The notes below the pieces were generated by a model. That model did not search any database. It was not told the origin of the DNA and was given only the letters and a program-made list of their open reading frames with translations. DNA of 12,377 nt from JBBDNV01 sp040877415 (GTDB lineage Bacteria > Planctomycetota > Planctomycetia > Pirellulales > PALSA-1355): the NCBI GenBank assembly GCA_040877415.1, contig JBBDNV010000176.1:1-12377 (forward strand). Reading direction: 5' to 3'. The position numbers and the translations under genes are program-made. Within the stretch, counting starts at the first letter, position 1, and every line of letters begins with the position of its first letter. Shown one piece after another: positions 4,982 through 12,078 of this stretch.

Positions 4982-6806
4982 ATTTCACGCGGGCGTCGCG
5001 CCCGGCCGCCTGGACGTACAACGGCAGGTAGCGGTAGTACACCTCCAGGCACAGCGCGCACAGGGCCGTGCTGTAGACGCGCCCGCCCGAGCGGCCCCAA
5101 ACCGGATCGGGGTCCCAACTGCCGGCCCAGGTGCCGTCGAGCCGTTGCGTGGCGAGCAGATTCTTTTGCAGCGATTCGTTCCAGCGGCGCCACGCGTCGC
5201 CCCCGGCCTGGTAAAGTCCGAGCGTCGCGTAGTACCAGTAGTAATGGTTCGTCGCGCCGGTGCCGGGCAGCTCTTCGAGCACGAAATTGCTGGCCTCGCG
5301 GGCCGTGTCCGGCCGATCCAGGCGGCCCAGGAACTGGCGGCAGACGAGCGCCTCGGCGGTCATGGAGCGCGTGGGAATTGGTCGCGTCGGCTGATAGCAG
5401 GCCAGCCCGCCGCTTTTGCCCGAAGCCACGCTGCGCAGAAACCGTTCGATGCCGGCCTTTGTTTCGGCCGGCATGGCGATTCCGCCCAACTCGGCGCTTT
5501 TCAGCGCCATCACCTGCCAGCCGAGCTGGCTGGTGTCGCCGACCTGGCCAAGCTGATAGCGCCATCCGCCGCTCGCGCGATCCTGGTTGCGGACGGTGTG
5601 CCCGATCGCGTTTCGCACGGCCGAGAGCAGGCGCCGCTCGCCGGTCATGGCGTACGCCTCGCTCAGCGCGCAGGTGGCCATCGCGTGGCAGTACATGCGC
5701 TCGTAGACGTTGTTGGTGGCTCCGAGGTTGCCGGTGGCGTCTTGCGAGGCGAGCAGGAATTCGAGGCCGCGGCGAACGGTGTCGCGATGAGCCCCTTCGA
5801 GATGCGTGTGTCCGGAAGCCAGGAAGGCCAACAGCGCCAGCCCGGTGAGTCCGGTGTCGGCCGACGCGCCCGCGGCCTGCCGATCTAGACCGTCAGCCGC
5901 CAGGCCGCCGCCGCCTAGGCGTCGGGCATCCCAGCGCCCATTGGCACTTTGATTGGCGGCCAACCACCGTAGCGCGGCGGACACGGCCGCTTCGGTCTGC
6001 CTGGTGGCCCCGCGCGCCTCGCCGCCCTCAAGATGGTCGCCTTTGCGTCCCTGAAAAAGCTCGGGCGGCTTCGCGGGCGCCCCGTGCGGTCCGTCGAGTT
6101 TCGCGTCGGCGGGATTTGAGTTGGATGGCTTTGGCGGGTCGGCCGTGGCCTTTGCGTCGGACGTTTCGGAGCTGTTGGCGTCGCCGGCCTTGTCGTTCGG
6201 TTCGTTCGCCGGCTGTTCGGGCGGAGGCACCAAATCGGCGCCGTCGGGCTTGGGCATCTCGACCGGTTGGGGGCGATTTTCCAGCGGAGGCACGATCGGG
6301 TCCTTGGTGTTGGCAAGTTCCGGTGGCGGTGCGTCTTCGCTGGGAGGCGGCGCGGGCAGCTTCGTGGCGGCAATCGGGGCGGGGGGCTCGCGTTTGGGCT
6401 CGGAGACCGGCGTCAAGGGAGGCACGTCGGCCAGCGGCGCCAACTGGGCCGCGTCGAGCGGCATCGTCGACGCGTCGGGGCTGACTGCCGTCCACTCGTC
6501 GGGCGCGAGCCCCCCGTCGGCCATCTCGTCGGTCGATCCGTTCACGATCGCCACGTGGACGCCCTGGCCCTCGGGCGAGTTGCTGGTGGCCGTGACGATG
6601 TTCACGGTGGTCATGTAGATCGCCAACAGCAGATGCGCCAGCAGCGACAGCACGACGCACTTGCCCAGCGGTTTTTGCTGGCCCCAGCGCGTGCGGACGA
6701 GCAGCAGCAGGGCCACGGTCAGCACGACCAGACCGACCCACACGACCCAGCGGATAAGCTGGGCGTCCCACAGCGCGGCGATCAGGTTGAGATTAGCGAG
6801 GTGCAT
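4980..6806 (-). CDS. TonB/TolA-like membrane anchor with Pro-rich spacer and C-terminal alpha/alpha-toroid domain
   Basis: A 608-aa protein with three parts. Residues 1-70 hold two membrane segments (about 19-37 and 50-68), with a positively charged loop between them (R38, R40, K45, K49), so the rest should be periplasmic. The second segment contains S54-LLA-H58, the SxxxH pattern known from the TonB and TolA membrane helices. Residues 105-250 are Pro/Glu/Lys/Ala-rich, like a TonB spacer. Residues 270-600 are a prenyltransferase/squalene-cyclase-like toroid with repeats of the form Q-x(3)-G-x-W (QSANGRW, QDRASGGW, QRLDGTW) and a late YSTALCALCLEVYYRYLP helix. I see no DxDD catalytic motif, so a structural or binding role is likelier than catalysis. 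I chose the ATG at 6806, which overlaps exbD by 14 nt; the frame extends to a TTG at 6827, but the weak site GGAAAAAAAG sits before the ATG. Inference: it is the energy-transducing partner of ExbB/ExbD. Confidence 0.88.
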   Translation of the reverse strand: MHLANLNLIAALWDAQLIRWVVWVGLVVLTVALLLLVRTRWGQQKPLGKCVVLSLLAHLLLAIYMTTVNIVTATSNSPEGQGVHVAIVNGSTDEMADGGLAPDEWTAVSPDASTMPLDAAQLAPLADVPPLTPVSEPKREPPAPIAATKLPAPPPSEDAPPPELANTKDPIVPPLENRPQPVEMPKPDGADLVPPPEQPANEPNDKAGDANSSETSDAKATADPPKPSNSNPADAKLDGPHGAPAKPPELFQGRKGDHLEGGEARGATRQTEAAVSAALRWLAANQSANGRWDARRLGGGGLAADGLDRQAAGASADTGLTGLALLAFLASGHTHLEGAHRDTVRRGLEFLLASQDATGNLGATNNVYERMYCHAMATCALSEAYAMTGERRLLSAVRNAIGHTVRNQDRASGGWRYQLGQVGDTSQLGWQVMALKSAELGGIAMPAETKAGIERFLRSVASGKSGGLACYQPTRPIPTRSMTAEALVCRQFLGRLDRPDTAREASNFVLEELPGTGATNHYYWYYATLGLYQAGGDAWRRWNESLQKNLLATQRLDGTWAGSWDPDPVWGRSGGRVYSTALCALCLEVYYRYLPLYVQAAGRDARVK

Positions 6807-7227
6807 TCTTTTTTTCCGCTTGGGCAATTTCGACCGAAATCGCCAGATCGGCGATTCCGGCCTGTTTGCAGGCGTTCAGAACGTTGGCCACGCGCTCAAA
6901 GGGGGTCGAGCCGTCGCCGCGCACCGTGACACCTAAAGCCTGATACTGCGCGCGTGCCGCGGCCAATTGATCGCGCAATTCCTCGAGACTCACGTTCCTC
7001 CGATCGAGCGTGATCTGCCCGTCGCGATAGACGTTGACGACCTTCTTCTCGGGCGCGGCCGACAGGGCGTCGTTGCGGGCGACCTGCGGCAGCTTGAGGT
7101 CGATCTGCCGCTCGGCCTCGATGAATTTGGTGCCGACCACGAAGAAGATGATCAGCAGAAAAAGCACGTCGATCATGGACGTCAGGTTCAAGGTTGGCAT
7201 TTCCTCGATCTGGTTTCTAAGCGGCAT
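6793..7227 (-). CDS. exbD: Biopolymer transport protein ExbD/TolR family
   Basis: A 144-aa single-pass subunit of the proton-driven ExbB/ExbD (TolQ/TolR) motor. The N-terminal membrane helix reads PTLNLTSMIDVLFLLIIFFVV and carries the family's essential Asp (D20) for proton flow. The periplasmic part shows the usual V-x-V-Y-R-D-G-x-I-x-L-D-R strand pair, a Leu-rich helix, and the V-R-G-D-G-S-T-P-F-E-R-V segment leading to the C-terminal helix and strand (AGIADLAISVE). I chose the ATG at 7227, 56 nt after the exbB stop; the frame is open much further upstream, but that part only shadows exbB. The gene ends in GAA AAA AAG followed by five codons, overlapping the next gene by 14 nt. The run of seven A residues is a potential slippage site. 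Confidence 0.96.
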   Translation of the reverse strand: MPLRNQIEEMPTLNLTSMIDVLFLLIIFFVVGTKFIEAERQIDLKLPQVARNDALSAAPEKKVVNVYRDGQITLDRRNVSLEELRDQLAAARAQYQALGVTVRGDGSTPFERVANVLNACKQAGIADLAISVEIAQAEKKNAPR

Positions 7228-7283
7228 GATCGATCTCGCTTTAGTTTCGAAAGCCTGAAATGGTCGCCCCGTGGCGCCGCCCT

Positions 7284-8126
7284 TTACGCCGCGGCCGTCG
7301 GCCGGCCCTTCGTTCGACTTCGGCGATCGTCGTGCAGGGCTTCGGCGGAAATCAGCCCGGCCAGGTCCTGGGCCAATTCGTCGATGGCCATGACCAAACG
7401 TTCCACGCGTCCCACGAAATACAGGTGGACACATAACGCCGGAACGGCGATGAGCAGACCGGCCGCCGTGGTGAGCAGCGCCTCGCTGATGCCGGACGCC
7501 AAAATTTCGGTGCGTCCCATGGCGTCGGCGGCCGAAATGGCGTCGAACAGCCGGATCATGCCGAACACGGTTCCCAAGAGGCCCAGGAGCGGGCTGATGG
7601 TCGCCACGGCGCTGAAGACCCGGATGTAACGTCGCAAGCCGGGGGCGATGCGGTCTTCCGCGTCGATGATGGTTTGCTCGAGTTCGACCGAGGGGCGGCC
7701 CCACTTCTTGACCACGGCGGAAAACACCTCGACGGTCGGGCTCGCGCTTTCCTCGCACAGCGCCAGCGCGCCTTCGCGATCGAGCTTACCCTCGCTCACC
7801 TGGTGCAAAAAACGCTTGACAAACGGCCGCGGAATCACGCGGCCGCGCCGCAGGCTGATCGCCCGCTCAAAGACGAACACCAGCGTGAAAAACGAGCAGG
7901 CGAACAGCGGAATCATCATGATCCCGCCGCTCTTGAGAATCTCGAACAGGTTCTTATACAAAATCGGTTTGCTCGCCGGGCCCGGGCCTTCGAGCGTCGG
8001 GGCTGGCGCTGGGGGGATGGCAACGGCGTCCTGGGCCGGCAATTGGCTGGCAATCACCAGCGCCGCGCACGCGACGGCCGCCAGCGCAATCCATCCCCAG
8101 TTTCTGAAAGTTAATGTTCCGGACAT
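7284..8126 (-). CDS. exbB: MotA/TolQ/ExbB proton channel family protein
   Basis: A 280-aa ExbB/TolQ-type channel subunit. It has an extra N-terminal hydrophobic segment (about 11-27), which could be a cleaved signal (QLPAQDA follows) or an extra membrane pass, then a Pro-rich stretch. The three core membrane helices follow: about 68-87 (MMIPLFACSFFTLVFVFE), 171-192 with the hallmark SPLLGLLGTVFGM, and 214-237 with EALLTTAAGLLIAVPAL. The long cytoplasmic loop between helices 1 and 2 is present (EGKLDREGALALCEES). The ATG at 8126 is supported by GAGGAA 9 nt upstream. The gene sits 87 nt after the TPR gene and 56 nt before exbD, so all are likely one operon. Family knowledge: it couples the proton motive force to a periplasm-spanning partner. 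The N-terminal extension resembles those of longer ExbB proteins in planctomycetes and proteobacteria. Confidence 0.96.
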   Translation of the reverse strand: MSGTLTFRNWGWIALAAVACAALVIASQLPAQDAVAIPPAPAPTLEGPGPASKPILYKNLFEILKSGGIMMIPLFACSFFTLVFVFERAISLRRGRVIPRPFVKRFLHQVSEGKLDREGALALCEESASPTVEVFSAVVKKWGRPSVELEQTIIDAEDRIAPGLRRYIRVFSAVATISPLLGLLGTVFGMIRLFDAISAADAMGRTEILASGISEALLTTAAGLLIAVPALCVHLYFVGRVERLVMAIDELAQDLAGLISAEALHDDRRSRTKGRPTAAA

Positions 8127-8176
8127 GGGCGTCTGTTCCTCGCAATACGGACAATCGGAGTTTTTTTATGCTTCCA

Positions 8177-8191
8177 CGTGCACTTTGCACG
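8177..8191. other. Small hairpin in the exbB leader
   Basis: CGTGCA-CTT-TGCACG forms a 6-bp perfect stem with a 3-nt loop in the 87-nt gap upstream of exbB. On the minus strand it is followed by A-rich, not T-rich, sequence, so it is not an intrinsic terminator. It could be an mRNA-stability or protein-binding element. Confidence 0.35.
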
Positions 8192-8213
8192 CGTGACGAA
8201 ACGATCTCGAAGT

Positions 8214-11027
8214 CTATTTCCGCGCCGTGGAGCGGCCGGCGGCGCGCCCGGCGAGAGCGCCCAAGCGGCGCGTCGCCTCTTCGCTCAACTCGCCGGTGGC
8301 ATACTTTGCGAGCAGGCGCCGGTAGAACTCCGCGGCCGATTGAAACTGGCCCAGCGCTTCGGCACATTTGCCGGCCTGCAACAAAGCGGCGGCATGCCAG
8401 CGGGGGTGGCGGTCGTCAACTTTGCGGTATTCGGCCAGCGCGGCCGTGTAGTTTTGCTGATGAAAGTAGCTTTCGCCGAGCATCCACCGGGCCATGGCCG
8501 CGGTCTCGGTATTGGCGCCGGCGGGCGAGGCGATCACCTTGGCGTACGACTCGCGGGCGGCGGCGAAATCGGCCTCGGCCGCCAGCGAGCGGCCGATCGT
8601 GTATTCGACCTCGTACTGCTGGTCGAAGTTTGCAAACCGCGCGGAAATGCCGCGCGCGACTTGGAGCGACTCGCTCCACCGGCGCAAGTGGGCCAGCGCT
8701 TGTGCGCGGCGCAGCTCGGCGGTGGCCAGCCAGCTTTCGGTCCGACCCGGCGTTTTGGCCGCCAGGAGGGCAAACCGGCCGGCCGCTTCCTCGTATTTGC
8801 CCTGGCGAAATTCCGATTCGGCGATCAGGTATTCCGACGGCAGGGCCAGCTCGCCGTCGGGAAACTCCGCAATCAGCCGCTCAAGCGGCGCGATCGCGGC
8901 GGACCACTGGCCGCGAGCCATTTGCAGCCGGCCGGCGAGATAGAGGGCCGGCTGGCGAACCGCCTGGGGAGTTTCGGCCCCGGTGATATCGGCCAGCAAC
9001 CGCTCGGCGTCGTCAAAATTCTGCCCGTCAAACGCCCGCTCGGCAAGCCGCAGCGTGGCGTCGGGCACGAACTTGCTGTTGGGAAACTGCGTTCGCAGCC
9101 GCTCGAAGAGCTTATCGGCCCGAGCGGCGTCGGATTCCCGCAGGAGCCAGGCGTAGCGAAAGAGGGCCGCATCGAGCTCGGCGAAGTCGGGATGATTTTG
9201 AACCAGCCGCGCGTAGCTTTGCCGGGCTTCGTCGGGCCGGCCCAATTGTTCGTACAGCGGCGCGCTAGCGGCCAACGCCTCGGCAGCTCGCGGACTGCTG
9301 GCGTGTTGTTCAATGACGACGCGGTACATGGCCAGCGCCGGCTGGAACTGTTCGAGGTGTGATAGCGCGCGTCCGCGCAGGAGGGCGGCCTCCGCGGCCA
9401 GCGGTCCGTTGGGATCGGCTTCGAGGACCCGCCCAAAAGCGTCGGCGGCTTCGGCCCACCGCCCGGCCGAAAAATGGCTCCAACCCAAGCCCGATTGGGC
9501 TCGACTCGCGACTGCGGCCGAACCGTCGCCGCCCGCCACGCTGGCGAATAATTCTTGCGCGAGAGCCGCCTGTCCCGATTTGAGGGCCAACTCGGCGACG
9601 TGGTAGGTCGTTTCGCCGGCCAGGCCGCCGGCTGATTTTGCGTCGGCGAGCGCCGCGAGCATTTGGCGGGCCTCGTCGAAGTGGCCGAGCTGGGCGTGGC
9701 ACGTGGCCAGCGTGGCCTGGGCTCGCGTGCGGATCTCAGTTTCCGCGGCGTCGCCCGACGCGGCGGTCTTCAAGAGCGGTTCTAAAACGGCAACGGCTTC
9801 GCCCGGTTTCTCGAGCGCGGCCAACGCCTGACCCTTCGCCAGCGCGGCCTGTCCGGCGAGCGGGCTGGCGGGGAATTTGGACGCGAGTTCGTCGGCCAGC
9901 CGGATCGACTCGGCATGCTCTTTCTCGTCGACCGCAATGTGCAGCTTGCCGAGCAGGGCATCATCGGCCCAGGCCGATCCGCCAAAGCGGGCGAGCACGC
10001 GCTCGAATTCGTCCCCGGCCGCCGCCAAATGGCCGTCGTGCCGAAGGGAGTCGGCCGTATGAAAGGCAATCGCGGGCGCCAGCCGATGCCCCGCTTCGAC
10101 GTCGATGCGGTGCAGCGTATCGACCGCGGCTTGCCACTGGTTTTCGGCCTTTTGAGCGAGCGCGAGCCAGTAGGCGGCTTCGGCACCCAACGGCGGCTTG
10201 CCGGCAATGGTTTCGAGCGCTTCGCGCGCCTCGCGGTAGCGAGCCAACTTGAAGAGCGCGTAACCGCGGCCCAGGCGGCCTTTGTCCGACAGCGAGCTGC
10301 CGGGAAACCTGGCGGCCAAGCGGTCGAGCGTCTCAAGCGCCGCCTGGTGATTGCCCAGCGAGTTTTCGGCCGCGCCCAATTGCAAATGCGCGGCCTCGGC
10401 CAGCGGACCGTCGGCCGCGATCACGGCCCGATATCCGTCGCGGGCCTGTTCCAATCGGCCCGATTGATGGAGTGCCTGAGCCAATCCGAACTGCGCTTCG
10501 GCAGCCAGCGGCCCGTCGGGGTAGCGGGCGATCGCCTGGGAAAAGTATTTTTGCGCCGCCTCGGCGTTTCCCGATTGCAGCTCGAGGCTGCCCAGGTACG
10601 GCAGCACGTAGCCCTCCAGCGGGTCATCCGAAAAGCGCCGTTGAAATTCGAGCAAGTCGTCTTTTGCCGCGTGCTGGTCGCCGACCATGTAGGCGGCCTC
10701 GCCGGCACGAAACAGGGCCTGGCGCGCGTGGGGTCCGGCCCGATCGCGTTTGAGCAATTCGTCGAACTGGCCGCGCGCCTCGTTCCAACGACCCAATTGC
10801 ACGAGCGCCTCGCCGTAAAAGAACCGCGCAAGGTCGGCGTGCGGACTTTCGGGATCGTGGGCCAGCAGCTCGGAAAATGCGTCGCAGGCCTGCTGCCAGC
10901 GCTTTTGGCGATAGTGGTCCGCGGCCTGGGCAAACCGGTCGTCCGCGGCATCGGCCAAAGCCGAGTGCGGGGCAACCAGCAGGCCGAGCGCCAGCACAAG
11001 CGCGAATCTCCGCAAAGCGAGACGCAT
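8214..11027 (-). CDS. Exported giant TPR-repeat protein (CpoB/YbgF-like accessory)
   Basis: A 937-aa protein that starts with a clear Sec signal peptide (MRLALRRFALVLALGLLVAP, then HSALA before the likely cleavage at residue 25/26). The rest is a continuous series of tetratricopeptide repeats, roughly one every 35-37 residues, with the usual alternation of small residues and G-x-x-x-x-A-x-x-x-F/Y marks (for example YRQKRWQQACDAFSELLAHD and LVQLGRWNEARGQFDELL). The repeat type (A-x-x-x-Y/F-x-x-x-I/L-x-x-x-P) is that of periplasmic YbgF/CpoB, YfgC-like and BamD-like scaffolds, but the protein is several times longer. The frame is open to a TTG at 11261, but that part crosses a repeat element and has no signal, so I chose the ATG at 11027. 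It is 87 nt upstream of exbB, suggesting a periplasmic scaffold for the ExbB/ExbD machine. No enzymatic domain is visible. Confidence 0.93.
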   Translation of the reverse strand: MRLALRRFALVLALGLLVAPHSALADAADDRFAQAADHYRQKRWQQACDAFSELLAHDPESPHADLARFFYGEALVQLGRWNEARGQFDELLKRDRAGPHARQALFRAGEAAYMVGDQHAAKDDLLEFQRRFSDDPLEGYVLPYLGSLELQSGNAEAAQKYFSQAIARYPDGPLAAEAQFGLAQALHQSGRLEQARDGYRAVIAADGPLAEAAHLQLGAAENSLGNHQAALETLDRLAARFPGSSLSDKGRLGRGYALFKLARYREAREALETIAGKPPLGAEAAYWLALAQKAENQWQAAVDTLHRIDVEAGHRLAPAIAFHTADSLRHDGHLAAAGDEFERVLARFGGSAWADDALLGKLHIAVDEKEHAESIRLADELASKFPASPLAGQAALAKGQALAALEKPGEAVAVLEPLLKTAASGDAAETEIRTRAQATLATCHAQLGHFDEARQMLAALADAKSAGGLAGETTYHVAELALKSGQAALAQELFASVAGGDGSAAVASRAQSGLGWSHFSAGRWAEAADAFGRVLEADPNGPLAAEAALLRGRALSHLEQFQPALAMYRVVIEQHASSPRAAEALAASAPLYEQLGRPDEARQSYARLVQNHPDFAELDAALFRYAWLLRESDAARADKLFERLRTQFPNSKFVPDATLRLAERAFDGQNFDDAERLLADITGAETPQAVRQPALYLAGRLQMARGQWSAAIAPLERLIAEFPDGELALPSEYLIAESEFRQGKYEEAAGRFALLAAKTPGRTESWLATAELRRAQALAHLRRWSESLQVARGISARFANFDQQYEVEYTIGRSLAAEADFAAARESYAKVIASPAGANTETAAMARWMLGESYFHQQNYTAALAEYRKVDDRHPRWHAAALLQAGKCAEALGQFQSAAEFYRRLLAKYATGELSEEATRRLGALAGRAAGRSTARK

Positions 11028-11078
11028 CGTGAACGGGCCACTTTTGTGTTGGGACAATTTCCCCATTTTTGGGCGGGA

Positions 11079-11108
11079 ATCGTAGCCGCCCCGGCAACGC
11101 AGCCGCAA
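11079..11108 (-). promoter_or_regulatory. Possible promoter of the TPR-exbBD-toroid operon
   Basis: On the minus strand TTGCGG (11108-11103) and TACGAT (11084-11079) are spaced by 18 bp, about 50 nt before the ATG at 11027. Each hexamer matches the sigma70 consensus in four of six positions. This is suggestive only; it is the best candidate in the gap between the repeat element and the gene. Confidence 0.35.
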
Positions 11109-11180
11109 GGCCGCTTTCGAGCGCTTCGGGGCCGCTGCTGCTTCACGCAGATGGGACGGTTCGCGCGGCCACCGCGCGTT

Positions 11181-11259
11181 GAAAACAAGGGGACGGGCAC
11201 CGGGCGACTGTCTTGCCCCGTTGAAAAACCTGGGGCTCGGAGCCAGTCCCCTTATTTTC
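11181..11259. repeat. 79-bp palindromic element with long imperfect terminal inverted repeats
   Basis: The left end GAAAACAAGGGGAC (11181-11194) and the right end GTCCCCTTATTTTC (11246-11259) are inverted copies with one mismatch in 14. The match continues inward for about 25 bases with four mismatches, giving a single long hairpin with a small internal palindrome (GGCTCGGAGCC, 11234-11244). It lies between the lipoprotein gene and the TPR gene and encodes nothing. From general knowledge, elements with AAGGGGAC-type ends occur in many copies in several bacterial phyla and resemble REP sequences moved by Y1-type (RAYT) transposases; no transposase is in this window. Confidence 0.75.
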
Positions 11260-11317
11260 AAAGGCCGCCCTGGCCGCTAGCCACGCTGGCAGGCCGAGCG
11301 GCGAGCTTGTGCGCTCG

Positions 11318-11890
11318 CTAGAAGTCCGCGTCCACGCCCGTGTCGACGTTGCCCACCATGTGGAGGTGGTTGTGGTCGATGTAAAGCACTTCGCGGGCGT
11401 CCTCGTTGCGCGTCGTATAGGGCAACGGCCAGCCGACGCGCGTCACCTCGGTGTAATAGACCGTGCACTTGTAGTGGGCATGGTGCTGTTGGGCCGGACC
11501 GACCAGCGGATAGAATCGCGGCGGATCGACGTAATCGGCGATCTTTCTCTTGACGATTCGCACATTGTTGCGCTGCACTTCGTGCATGTCGGGCAGACCG
11601 CCTTCGACCGGATGGGCTCGCTCCAGGGCCCGCATGACTTCGTCGTCGCTCGGCGGATCGAGCGCTTCCACAGGACCGCTCGCGGTGAGCGGACCGAGAA
11701 TGGGAACACGCTCATAGCGCTCCTTCGTCCACCATTCGTCCTCTTTTTTGTCCTGGAAGTAGGGGCTGACTGGAATCGGTATGCCGAAGGGGCCTAGATT
11801 CGGCCCGGCGACGCCGCCGCAGCCGGTGCTAGCCAGCAGGGCCAGACCCAAGATGATCACCCCCGCCGTGCCTGACGTCTTGGTTGCCAT
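11318..11890 (-). CDS. Putative lipoprotein of unknown function
   Basis: A 190-aa protein I do not recognise by function. The N-terminus is a signal sequence (TAGVIILGLALLASTGC) with Cys24 as the likely lipidated residue; Ser at -3 is not the usual Leu, so the lipobox is plausible rather than certain. The mature part starts with a Gly/Pro-rich linker (GGVAGPNLGPFGIPIPVSPYF), then charged helices (WWTKERYER; DDEVMRALERAHPVEGGLPDMHEVQ), and ends in a beta-rich, His/Tyr-rich part (QQHHAHYKCTVYYTEVTRV; YIDHNHLHMVG). Many His residues near the C-terminus could bind metal, but no defined site is visible. The ATG at 11890 is supported by GAGAGGA 8 nt upstream. Just past the stop a 6-bp GCGAGC/GCTCGC hairpin (11301-11318) lacks a T tract. 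It may be transcribed on its own or ahead of the TPR gene. Confidence 0.85.
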   Translation of the reverse strand: MATKTSGTAGVIILGLALLASTGCGGVAGPNLGPFGIPIPVSPYFQDKKEDEWWTKERYERVPILGPLTASGPVEALDPPSDDEVMRALERAHPVEGGLPDMHEVQRNNVRIVKRKIADYVDPPRFYPLVGPAQQHHAHYKCTVYYTEVTRVGWPLPYTTRNEDAREVLYIDHNHLHMVGNVDTGVDADF

Positions 11891-12078
11891 GACTGGAATC
11901 CTCTCCGGAAAACGTTGCCATCTCGCTCGCGCGCCCGGTGCAGTCGAGCCGGGCTTTTGTCATGAGCGCGGCACGGCCCCCTTTGAGACCGACGATAGCC
12001 CTAGTTATCGAGTGGGTTTGCAGCAGACTTGCGGGTTTTTCCGGTTTTGAGGAAAAAACGGGCTGCTGCCTGGGTGCG
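11891..12078. other. Leader region of the lipoprotein gene with a long hairpin
   Basis: No gene is visible. A composite hairpin spans 12020-12069: outer arms GCAGCAG (12020-12026) and CTGCTGC (12063-12069), inner arms GTTTTTCC (12035-12042) and GGAAAAAAC (12051-12059) with one bulged A. A smaller inverted pair CGATA/TATCG flanks an 8-bp spacer at 11993-12010. Either could be regulatory for the lipoprotein gene. I find no clear -35/-10 pair. Confidence 0.4.

Noticed and set aside
6807..6827. TTG start of the toroid protein at 6827
   Set aside because: It would add only a basic heptapeptide encoded over the A-rich end of exbD; the ATG at 6806 gives the usual overlap start with a weak purine-rich site.
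11028..11261. N-terminal extension of the TPR protein to a TTG at 11261
   Set aside because: It crosses the repeat element at 11181-11259, is Arg/Pro/Ala-rich like non-coding GC-rich DNA, and would bury the signal peptide that starts at the ATG 11027.
8178..11321. Long plus-strand frames opposite the TPR gene (8178-9362, 9915-11321)
   Set aside because: These mirror the repetitive Ala/Leu/Glu codons of the TPR gene; they have no domain, no ribosome site, and one runs through the repeat element.
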